64,000 nt of DNA from the NCBI RefSeq assembly GCF_021283545.2, contig NZ_CP128540.1:1895501-1959500 (forward strand), given 5' to 3'. Positions 45,901 to 55,400 of this stretch are shown piece by piece; within the stretch, counting starts at the first letter, position 1; every line of letters begins with the position of its first letter. The position numbers and the translations under genes were made by a program. This DNA comes from Pseudomonas alloputida. GTDB taxonomy: Bacteria; Pseudomonadota; Gammaproteobacteria; Pseudomonadales; Pseudomonadaceae. The notes below the pieces were generated by a model that saw only the letters and a list, made by a program, of their open reading frames with translations, did not search any database and had not been told where the DNA came from.

Positions 45901-48900
45901 GGCAAGGTTGACCTGGCCAGATTGCCGCTGCCGGACCAACAACACCCGGTGGCCAGCCACACACCGGCTCAGACGCCACTGCAGATCGACCTGGCCAACC
46001 TTTGGCAGGAAGTGCTGGGCTGTCCGCAGGTCGGCTTGGACGACAACTTCTTTGCCCTGGGTGGGCACTCGCTCATGGCCACCCAGATCGTCTCGCGCGC
46101 ACGCCGACAACTGGGCCTGGATATCCCGTTGCGCCTGCTGTTCGATACGGCCGACCTGCGCAGCTTCAGCCACAGGGTCAGCCAACTGGGCGAGGTGGCC
46201 GATGCACCGATCCAGGTGCTCGACCGCCAGGCTTGGTTGCCGGTGTCCCATGCCCAGTACCGCCAGTGGCTGTTCTGGAAAATCCATCCGCACAGCTCGG
46301 CCTACCACACGCCGATGGCCGTGCGCATCACCGGTGCCCTGGACCGTGAAGCGCTGGCCCAAGCGTTTTCGGCGCTGGTGTCACGGCATGAATCATTGCG
46401 TACCTGTTTCGAAGAGCAGCAAGGTGTGCCTGGCTTGCGCGTCCACGCCAATCTCGCGGTCACCCTTGAGCAGCAGCAGGCGCAAGCCTTTGACCCCGCG
46501 CAACTGTTGCAGCAGTTGCAGGCCGACATCCAGCAGCCATTCGACCTTGCCAACGGGCCGCTGATTCGCATGAAGCTGTATCAGCGTGGCGAGCAGGAGC
46601 ACCTACTGCTCGTGACCCTGCACCACATCGTCTCCGACGGCTGGTCGATGGGCGTGATGGTGCGCGAGTGCATTGCCGTCTACAACCACCATGCCGCAGG
46701 GGCAGCGCAGCCTGATTTCGCGCCTTTGCCGGTGCAATACGCCGACTATGCCAGCTGGCAACGCGAGCGCCTGAGCGAAGGCCAGATGCAAGCCCAGCTC
46801 GGCTACTGGCAGGCGCACCTGGAAGATGATTTCGCAGTGCTGCAGTTACCTGCCGACCGCCCACGGCCCGAGCTGCAAAGCTATCGGGGCGGACGTCTGG
46901 ACGTGCGCCTGCCCGCGCAGTTGACGGCGGACCTGCGGCGCCTGGCAGTGCGCTGCAACGCCACGCTGTTCCACGTCTTCCTAGCCTCGTTCGGCCTGCT
47001 GCTGGCGCGCTACAGCGGCAACGAGAAGATCAACATCGGCGTGCCCATGACCAACCGCAATCGCCTGGAGCTCGAAGGGTTGATCGGGTTCTTCGTCAAC
47101 ACCGTGGTGCTGCGGCTGAGTGTGGACTACAGCGTCAGTTTCGAGCAGTTGCTGGCCCATACCAAAGAAATCAGCCTGCAGGCCCAGGCCAACAAGGACC
47201 TGCCATTCGACGCTCTGGTCGAGGCGCTGCAGCCAGAGCGCGGCATGGGTTACAACCCGTTGTTCCAGGTGATGTACAACCACTTGCGCGATCTGGGTGA
47301 GCAGGTGACCGGGCAAAGCTTGAATGGCCTGCAGGTAGAGGAGGTGGACCTTGACGAAGGCACCGCGCAGTTCGATCTCTCGCTCGACACCGTGGAGCGC
47401 TCCGACGGCGTGTTGGCGACCTTCACCTATGCCGTCGACCTGTTCGACCCCTCACGCATACAGCGTATGGCCACGCACTGGCTGAACCTGCTGCAAGCGC
47501 TGTGTGCCCAGCCGCACGTCTGCGTTGATCGCCTGGCCCTGGCCACGGCCGACGAGCGCCGTCTGGTCGAGAGAGACTGGTGCCAGGGGCCTGCAGAGCA
47601 ATTGAGCGATACTGCCGTGGCCCGCCAGTTCGAAGCGCAAGTGCTGCGCGCACCGGATGCCGTGGCTGTCATCCATGAAGGCCAGGCCTGGAGCTATGCC
47701 GAACTCAACCGGCGCGCCAACCGCCTGGCCCATCGCCTGCAAGCGCTCGGCGCCGGGCCTGAGGTGCTGATCGGTGTGGCCCTGGAGCGTGGCCTGGGGA
47801 TGGTCGCGGGCTTGCTGGCGATCCTCAAGGTGGGCGCTGCCTATGTGCCGCTGGACCCTGACTACCCGGCCGAACGCCTGGCCTACATGATCGAGGACAG
47901 CGGCCTGGCCTTGCTGCTGACCCAGGCCAGCCTGAGTGAGCAGCTGGCGGTGCCTGCCTGCGTCACGCAGGTGTGCCTCGACGCGCTGCTCGAAGACGGT
48001 GACGCTTCCAACCCGCAGGTCGCCATCGACCCTGCCACGCTGGCCTACGTCATGTACACCTCGGGCTCCACCGGGCGGCCCAAGGGTGTGGCGATCACCC
48101 AGGGCGCACTGAGCCAGCATGCCCAGGTGTCGCTGGGCTTCTTCAACCTCAAGCCCAGCGATCGCATCCTGCAGTTCGCCACCTTCAACTTCGACGGCTT
48201 CGTCGAGCAGCTGTACCCGGCGCTGATCTGCGGCGCTTCGGTGGTGGTCCGCGGGCCGGAGTTGTGGGGCAGTGAGCGGTTCTACCGCGAACTGATCAGC
48301 AATGACATCAGCGTGGTAGATGTGACCACCGCCTACTGGTTCATGCTGGCCAAGGACTTTGCCGAGCACGGCCCTCGCGACTACGGCCGCCTGCACCAGT
48401 TTCACGCCGGCGGCGAAGCCATGCCGCCGGAGGGCTTGCTCGCCTGGCAGGCGGCGGGCCTTGGCCATGTAACGCTGCTCAATACCTACGGCCCGACTGA
48501 GGCGACCGTCACGGTTACCGCCCACGACTGCGCGCCTTACCTAGGTGCCACGGCGCAGGCGCTGCCACCGGTGATGCCGATCGGCCGGGTGCTGGCCGGG
48601 CGCAGCATCCACCTGCTGGATAACAGCGGCGGTGCTGTGCTCAATGGCGCGGTCGGCGAACTGATGATCGGCGGCGAACTGCTCGCCAGGGGCTACCACC
48701 AGCGCCCTGGCCTGACCGCTGAGCGCTTCATCCCCGACCCGTTCGGCGCCCCCGGCAGCCGCCTCTATCGCTCCGGCGACCTGGCGCGCTACCTCGCCGA
48801 TGGGCAGATCGAATATGCCGGGCGCATCGACCATCAGGTGAAGATTCGCGGCTTCCGCATCGAGCTGGGAGAAGTCGGCGCGCGCCTGCTGGAGCACGCC

Positions 48901-49473
48901 AGCGTACGTGATGCCCTGGTCATCGACGTCGATGGGCCGCTGGGCAAGCAACTGGTTGGCTACCTGGTGCCTGCGGTGGCAGACGTCGCCCAGGCCAGCG
49001 TGCAAACGCAACAGGAGCTTCTGGCGCAGTTGCGCACCGACCTTCGCAGCAGCCTGCCGGACTACATGGTGCCTGCCCACCTCATATGGTTGCCCGAGCT
49101 GCCCCTGAGCCCGAACGGCAAGCTGGACCGCAAGGCGCTGCCGCAACCCGATCTGGCCCAGCTTCAGGTGCGCTATGTGCCGCCGTACAGCGATACCGAA
49201 TGCAAGGTCGCAGCGATCTGGGCCGATGTCCTGCGCATCGAGCAGGTCGGGCTGGACGACAACTTCTTTGAACTGGGTGGTCACTCGCTGCTGGCGGCCC
49301 AGGCCCTCTCACGTATCAACAGCCAACTGGGCATCGATATGCCGATCCGTCTCATCTTCGAAACACCGGTTCTGCGGGCCTTTGCCCAGGCGCTGGAAGG
49401 CGCGGGCCAGGCCCTGACCGAAGAAGGCCTCGCCGGTATCGAACAACTGATGAATGAATTGACTGAGGCTTGA
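42949..49473 (+). CDS. Pyoverdine peptide NRPS, two modules (Asp, Orn/Lys-like)
   Basis: The 2174-residue protein has the order C-A-T-C-A-T. C1 (HHIIADG near 181), A1 (YTSGTTGMPKG near 646), T1 (GGHS near 1037), C2 (HHIVSDG near 1225), A2 (YTSGSTGRPKG near 1703), T2 (GGHS near 2109). The A1 code reads D-L-T-K-V-G-H-V-G, an Asp code. A2 reads D-G-E-D-H-G-T-V-T, which resembles codes for basic residues such as Lys or Orn. There are no epimerase or thioesterase domains. It should take the PvdL product and add the first two peptide residues. The ATG at 42949 has AAGGA 8 nt upstream. The next NRPS gene starts one base after the stop. Confidence 0.93.
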   Translation: MNAQDSLKLARRFIELPAAKRRLFLDAMRGEGVDFALLPIAPGVEVAARDALSYAQQRMWFAWRLDAKSAAYNLPMAVKLKGPIAPEALQQALDTLVARHESLRTLFPEVDDQPRQRVQAQASIRGEMLDLSHLQGEAQAQQVEAACAAESAAPFDLAAGPLMRVRLLRTSATEHLLLITLHHIIADGWSLGILIDELVRLYDAAVAGQASALAPLAIQYRDFALWQRSWLEAGEQARQLEYWLDHLGNDHPVLQLPSDHLRPALPSYRGERLELQIDAALAQRLQALARRHNVTLFVVLLAAFKTLLYRYSGQSRVRVGVPIANRNRSEVEGLIGCFINTQVLQTDIDPTQGGAHLLSQVKACAAQAQSHQDVPFDQLVEALGLERTGGVSPLFQVLFNHQSMVTDVATVRTASGLELEKLELRKSTARFDLTLDTVEVAGQLRAAFTFALDLFERDTVEAMGRDWLSLLAALSRDDVAALGDWPLAGAPVAAPQVLPYAGPLLHQRVTAFAKAQPQRIAVVSADGSLSYGELDARADQLCAQLQAHGVVADQPVGLIAERSVNLLVGLLAILKAGGAYVPLEPGQPQQRMAFMLRDAQIKVLLRAEDEPGPAIGGVQCLALNAAGGEAGVPVAVHSGNLAYVIYTSGTTGMPKGVAVSHGALANYLEGLSERIALGDLEHFAMVSTPAADLGHTMLFGALWAGKTVHLLQREAVLDADGFAAYLSANHVDALKIVPSHLGALLDACADASVLPQRCLVLGGEACPPALLARIGTLRPGLKVLNHYGPTETTVGVLTAELAAGEVTHLGSPLRNSRVQVLDATLQAVPGMAKGELCIAGAGLARGYLARPGLTAERFVPDAHGEPGARLYRTGDVVQRDRQGRLLYLGRVDHQLKIRGYRVEPGEIEACLQGLPDVDKAVVRATGQDGSLQLLAYLVAPRLLARERDAEAAQEAVQQALKLHVQAHMVPARVLFLDSLPLTANGKVDLARLPLPDQQHPVASHTPAQTPLQIDLANLWQEVLGCPQVGLDDNFFALGGHSLMATQIVSRARRQLGLDIPLRLLFDTADLRSFSHRVSQLGEVADAPIQVLDRQAWLPVSHAQYRQWLFWKIHPHSSAYHTPMAVRITGALDREALAQAFSALVSRHESLRTCFEEQQGVPGLRVHANLAVTLEQQQAQAFDPAQLLQQLQADIQQPFDLANGPLIRMKLYQRGEQEHLLLVTLHHIVSDGWSMGVMVRECIAVYNHHAAGAAQPDFAPLPVQYADYASWQRERLSEGQMQAQLGYWQAHLEDDFAVLQLPADRPRPELQSYRGGRLDVRLPAQLTADLRRLAVRCNATLFHVFLASFGLLLARYSGNEKINIGVPMTNRNRLELEGLIGFFVNTVVLRLSVDYSVSFEQLLAHTKEISLQAQANKDLPFDALVEALQPERGMGYNPLFQVMYNHLRDLGEQVTGQSLNGLQVEEVDLDEGTAQFDLSLDTVERSDGVLATFTYAVDLFDPSRIQRMATHWLNLLQALCAQPHVCVDRLALATADERRLVERDWCQGPAEQLSDTAVARQFEAQVLRAPDAVAVIHEGQAWSYAELNRRANRLAHRLQALGAGPEVLIGVALERGLGMVAGLLAILKVGAAYVPLDPDYPAERLAYMIEDSGLALLLTQASLSEQLAVPACVTQVCLDALLEDGDASNPQVAIDPATLAYVMYTSGSTGRPKGVAITQGALSQHAQVSLGFFNLKPSDRILQFATFNFDGFVEQLYPALICGASVVVRGPELWGSERFYRELISNDISVVDVTTAYWFMLAKDFAEHGPRDYGRLHQFHAGGEAMPPEGLLAWQAAGLGHVTLLNTYGPTEATVTVTAHDCAPYLGATAQALPPVMPIGRVLAGRSIHLLDNSGGAVLNGAVGELMIGGELLARGYHQRPGLTAERFIPDPFGAPGSRLYRSGDLARYLADGQIEYAGRIDHQVKIRGFRIELGEVGARLLEHASVRDALVIDVDGPLGKQLVGYLVPAVADVAQASVQTQQELLAQLRTDLRSSLPDYMVPAHLIWLPELPLSPNGKLDRKALPQPDLAQLQVRYVPPYSDTECKVAAIWADVLRIEQVGLDDNFFELGGHSLLAAQALSRINSQLGIDMPIRLIFETPVLRAFAQALEGAGQALTEEGLAGIEQLMNELTEA

Positions 49474-49474
49474 A

Positions 49475-52400
49475 ATGGACAAGACAACCGCAGAACGCAT
49501 CGCCAGACGTTTCGTAGCAATGCCGCTGGAGCAGCGCCGCCAGGTGGTCGAAAAAATGAGCGCTGGCGGCCAGAGCTTCCGCCTGCTGCCAATTGTCGCC
49601 AGCCGTCATGACGTGGCGCGTATCCCACTGTCCTATGCCCAGCAGCGGCTGATGTTCCTCTGGCAACTGGAACCGACCAGTGCGTTCTATAACGTACCGA
49701 TGGCGGTGACGCTCAGGGGCGAGATCGATGTCGGTGCCATGGCCCGTGCCCTGGAGCTGCTGGTGCAACGCCACGAGACCCTGCGAACTCGGCTGGTCAT
49801 GGACGAAGGGGAGTGCTATCAGCAGGTGCTGGAGCAGTCGCCGGTGGTCCTGGAGTGCGTCGAGGTCCAGGCGCACGACCTCGATGGCGCAGTGCGCGAC
49901 GAACTGCGTCGCCCCTTCGACCTGTTCGCAGACCCGTTGCTGCGGGTCAAGCTGCTGCGTGTGGGTGCCACCGAACACGTGCTCACGGTGTGCATGCACC
50001 ACATCATCAGCGATGGCTGGTCGAGCGAGCTGATGGTGCAGACGTTCGTGTCGTTCTATGACGCACTGCTGGCCGGGCAGGCGCCGAACCCTGAAGCGCT
50101 GCCGATCCAGTACGCCGACTACGCCATCTGGCAACGTGCCTGGCTGGAAGCCGGTGAGGGCGAGCGGCAATTGCGTTACTGGCAGACCCAGCTGGGCGAT
50201 GAACAGCCGTTGCTCGACCTGCCGCTGGACTACCCACGCCCTGCGCAGCCCAGCTACCAGGGCGCGGTGGTGCGCGCCGACCTGCCGCCCGCGCTGTCCA
50301 GCGCGTTGCGCAGCCTGGCTCAGGCCAATGGCCAGACCTTGTTCATGGTGCTGCTCGGCGCCCTGGCCGTGGTGCTGTCGCGCCACAGTGGCCAGCACGA
50401 CATCCGCATCGGCGTGCCCAATGCCGGGCGCAACCGCAAGGACCTCGAAGGGCTGATCGGTTTCTTCATCAATACCCAGGTCATGCGCGTGCAGGTGGAT
50501 GAACAGGCCACCTTCAGCGAGCTGTTCGCCCAGGTCCGCCAGGTGGTGGCCGAGGCCCAGTCGCATCAGGAGCTGCCGTTTGAGCAACTGGTCGATGCGC
50601 TGGCCCCAGAGCGCAACCTCAGCCATAACCCGCTGTTCCAGTTCAAGCTCAACCAGAACGTCGCGGGTGAAGCTGCCGGCGGCGAGCAGCGCAAGACCCT
50701 CAGCGGTCTGCAGGTCGAGGAGTACCCGTTGAGCGGCGCCGATGCGCGTTTCGACCTGGCCTTCGACTTCACCGATGGCGCCGACGGTATCCAGGCGTAC
50801 TTCACCTATGCAACCGACCTGTTCAAGGCCAGCACCGTCGAGCGCCTGGTGACGGCCCTGCACACGTTGTTGCAGGACATGGTCGCGGCACCTGCCAGCC
50901 GGCTGCTGGACTGTGTCGGTGATGCCGATGCGGTTTTGCACGGTGAGCCCGCGAGCTTCCCTTGCACGGACTTTCTCAGCCTGTTCCGCCGGGCGCTGGC
51001 CAATGCCGGCGAGCGCCCCGCGCTGCGTGCGGGCGCAGAGCAGTTGAGCTATGCCCAGCTCGATCAGCGTTCGAACCAGTTGGCGCACCACCTGCTGGCA
51101 ATGGGCGTCAAGCCGGGCGCAGTGGTTGCCTTGTGCCAAGAGCGCTCCATCGAATGGGTGACCGGCCTGCTGGCAGTGCTCAAGGTGGGGGCGGCCTTTC
51201 TGCCATTGGACAGCGCCCAGCCGGTCGAGCGCCTGGCTCAACTGGTGACGGACAGCCAGGCCGTGCTGATGGTGCACGACCCCAAGCTTGCCCTCGGTGG
51301 TTTCGCCGCGTGCCCGGTATTGCCTTTCGATGCTGCCGCCTGGCGACAGTGCCCGACGACGCCGCTGGCCATCGAGGTCTGCGCCGCCCAACCGGCCTAT
51401 GTCATCTACACTTCCGGCTCCACCGGCCAGCCCAAGGGCGTGGTCGTTGCCCACGGCATGCTGGCCAACTACGTGCAGGGCATCCTGCAGCGCCTGCAGT
51501 TGCCAGCCGACGCCAGCATGGCGATGGTCTCGACCGTGGCGGCGGACCTGGGGCACACCGTGCTGTTCGGCGCGCTGGCATCCGGCCGTCTGCTGCACCT
51601 GATGTCGCGTGAGCATGCCTTCGATCCGGACGTCTTCGCCAGCTACATGGCGGAGCATCAGGTCGACGTACTGAAGATTGTCCCCAGCCACCTGCAGGCC
51701 TTGCTCCAGGCCAGCGATGCAGCCAGCGTGCTGCCGCGCAAGCTGTTGATCGTCGGCGGTGAAGCGAGCCCGTGGTCGCTGGTGGAAAAGGTCCGCCAGC
51801 TCAAGCCGCTGTGCCGCATGGTCAACCACTACGGCCCTACCGAAACCACGGTGGGCATTCTCAGCCATGAAGTTGGCGCGAGCGAACCGGACCTGCGCTG
51901 CGTGCCGGTCGGGCAACCGTTGGCCAACAGTCATGTGTACCTGCTCGACAGTGGCCTGAACCCGGTGGGCGAGCGGGTTGCCGGCGAACTGTACTTGGGC
52001 GGACAGGGGGTTGCTCAAGGCTACCTCGGCCGGCCCGCCATGACCGCCGAGCGCTTCGTGCCGGACCCACACGGCGATGGCACGCGGGTCTACCGTACCG
52101 GCGACCGGGCTCGCTTGGCGCAAGGCCAGGTGGAATTCCTGGGCCGCGCCGATGATCAGGTGAAGATCCGTGGTTACCGCGTCGAACCGGGCGAAGTCGG
52201 TGAAGTGCTGCGCGGGATGGAGGGCGTGCACGAGGCCGTGGTCTTGCCGCTGGCACTGGAGAGCGACCCTGCACGTCTGCAGCTTGTGGGCTATTGCGTG
52301 ACCGCACCCGACGTGGCGGCCAGCGCATTGCTGACGCAACTGCAGGCCCAACTGCCGGACTACATGGTGCCGGCCCACCTGGTGTTGCTCGAACAGCTGC

Positions 52401-55400
52401 CGCTGACCGCGAACGGCAAGCTCGACAAGCGTGCCTTGCCCAAGCCCGAAGTGGCCGGCAAGGCTTACGTAGCCCCAGCAGGTGAGGTCGAGGAAAAGCT
52501 GGCGGCGATCTGGGCCGATGTGCTCAAGCTGGAACAGGTCGGTAGCACCGATAACTTCTTCGAGCTCGGTGGCGACTCTATCCTCAGTTTGCAGATCATC
52601 GCCCGCGCCAAGCGCCAGGGCATCAAGCTGACCCCCAAGCAACTGTTCGAAAAACAGACCGTCGCGGCCTTGGCCCAGGTGGCCAGGGTCATCCAGGACA
52701 AGCCGCAAGCCGCTGTGGTTCAGCCCGAGGCAGACGGCCCGCTGCCGTTGCTGCCGATCCAGGCGCGCTTCTTCGACACCGCCATCGCCCAACGCCATCA
52801 CTGGAACCAGTCGGTGCTGCTCAAGCCGCTGCAAACATTGCAGGCGCAGGCGTTGGACAAGGCGCTGCTGGCGCTGGTCGATGAACATGAGGCGCTGCGC
52901 CTGGCATTCACTGAGCACGCCGGAAAATGGCAGGCTGCACCGCGTACGACACCGGTGCAGGCCCTCCTGCAGGTAGTCACTCTGGACAGCCTTGCAGCGC
53001 TAGAAACCGCCGCCAACGAGGTGCAGGCCAGCCTCGACCTGGCCCGTGGCGAGCTGTTCAGGGCGACATTGTTCGAACTCGCCGATGGTCAGCAACGGCT
53101 GTTGCTGGCGGTGCATCACCTGGTGGTGGATGGGGTGTCTTGGCGCATCCTGTTCGAAGACCTGCAGACGGCCTACCAGCAGGCTAGCCTAGGGCAGGCG
53201 GTGAGCCTGCCGTCCAGGTCGGCACCCCTGCGCCAATGGGCGCGACAGCTTGATGACTATGCGCGCAGCGAAAACCTGCAGGCTGAACGTGATTACTGGC
53301 TCCAGGCCGCGCAGCAGCCCGCGGGCGAGCTGCCTTGCGATAACCCGCAAGGCGAATGCAACCTGCGCCAGGCGGCGCATGCCACCACCCGCCTGGACAA
53401 AGCCTTGACCCACAAGCTGCTCAAGGTCGCGCCAGCGGCGTATCGCACCCAGGTCAACGACCTGCTGTTGACGGCGTTGGCCCGCGCCTTGTGTGACTGG
53501 AGCGGCCAACCGTCGGTGAGTATCCTGCTCGAAGGCCACGGCCGCGAGGACCTGTTCGACGACCTCGACCTGAGCCGCACCGTTGGCTGGTTCACCAGTC
53601 TGTTCCCGGTGCAACTGACACCGCTGCCAAGCGTGGCGGCCAGCATCAAACACATCAAGCAGCAGTTGGCCGAGGTCCCGGCCAAAGGTATCGGTTACGG
53701 CGTGCTGCGTTACCTGGGCGAAGCCGCGTTCGCCCAGCGCCTGGCTGCGTTGCCGCAGCCGCGGGTGACCTTCAACTACCTCGGCCAGTTCGATGGCAGC
53801 TTCAGCGAGCAGGGCGGTGCGCTGTTCGTGCCCGCCAACGAGAGTGCCGGCCGTAGCCAGGACGAGGATTCACCGTTGGGTAACTGGTTGAGCGTCAATG
53901 GCCAAGTGTACGACGGTGAGCTGCGCCTGGACTGGACCTACAGCCGCGACATGTTCCACGAGGCGACCATCGAGCAACTCGCCAGCCGGTATCAGCAGGC
54001 GTTGCGCGAGGTCATCGAGCACTGCGTGGAACCTGAGGCGCAAGGCATTACGCCAAGCGACTTCCCACTGGCCGGGCTGAGCCAGCAGCAACTGGATCGC
54101 CTGCCGGTGGCCGCGCGCGATATCGAAGACATCTATCCGTTGTCGCCGATGCAGGAAGGGCTGCTGATGCACACCTTGCTCGAACCGGGTTCGGGCATCT
54201 ATCTGATGCAGTATTGCTACCGCGTCGACCACGCCATTGATGTCGGCGCGTTCAGCGAAGCCTGGAAAGCGGTCATTGCGCGCCATGACGTGCTGCGCAC
54301 CTCGTTTTGCTGGGACCTGGGTGAGCGCATGGTGCAGATCGTCCATCGCCGCACCGAGCCGGCATTGCGCCTGCTGGACTGGCGTCACCTGGCTGAAGAT
54401 CAGTACGAACAGGCCCTTCAGGCCGAACTGGAAGCGGAGCTGCGCCAGGGCTTCGATATGGCCACGGAAGTGCCGTTCCGCCTGCGCCTGATCCTGCTGG
54501 ATGCCGACCAGTTCGGCTTCGTCTTCAGCAACCACCATGTGCTGCTCGATGCCTGGTGTCGGATGGGCGTGGTCGATGAGTTCTTCAAGGTCTACCAGAG
54601 CCTGACCACCGGTGTGCCGGTACAACTGCCGACGCCGCCGCGCTACCGCGACTTCATCGCCTTGCTGCAGCGATGGGACCGTGAGGCTTCGCGTGATTTC
54701 TGGCGCAATGAGCTGCAAGGTTTCGAGCGGCCGACCGCGCTGCCGTTCGACCGCAGCGCCAGCGCCGAGCACAACCATGCAGCAGTGGCCGATGAGCTGG
54801 TGTACCTGACCCGCGAGCAAAGCGCGCAGGTGGCGCAGCGCGCCCAGGCGGCACAGTTGACGGTCAACACCCTGGTGCAAGGCGCCTGGGCACTGTTACT
54901 GCAACGCTACAGCGGCGACCGTGACGTGGTGTTCGGGGTGACCGTGGCCGGTCGGCCGGTGGAATTCCCCGAGATGCAGGCTACCGTCGGGCTGTTCATC
55001 AACAGCATCCCGCTGCGGGTCCGGTTGCCGGGCGCCGAAGCCGGCGTCACGGCCAAGGCGTGGCTCAAGTCACTGCTTGACCACAACCTCAACCTGCGCG
55101 AGCACGAGCACTTGCCTTTGGTGGATATCCAGGCGTGCAGCGAGGTCGGTAGCGGTCAGGCCCTGTTCGACAGCCTGTTCGTGTTCGAGAACGCGCCCGT
55201 GGAGTCCAGCGTTGGCGCCCAGGCTTCGACCATGAAGGTCAAGGCTGGGAGTTCGCGCACGCACACCAACTACCCGCTCACCGTGGTGGTGTACCCGGGT
55301 GAGGTGCTGGGCCTGCACCTGTCGTATGACCAACGCCTGTTCGACAGCGCGACCATCAGCGTGCTGCTGGCTGACTTCCGGGCTTTGTTGCTGGCCTTGA

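Noticed and set aside
49352..52918. Minus-strand frame of 1188 codons running from the end of the first right-hand NRPS gene into the second
   Set aside because: Same GC artefact; low-complexity His/Gln/Leu-rich translation with no recognisable domain.
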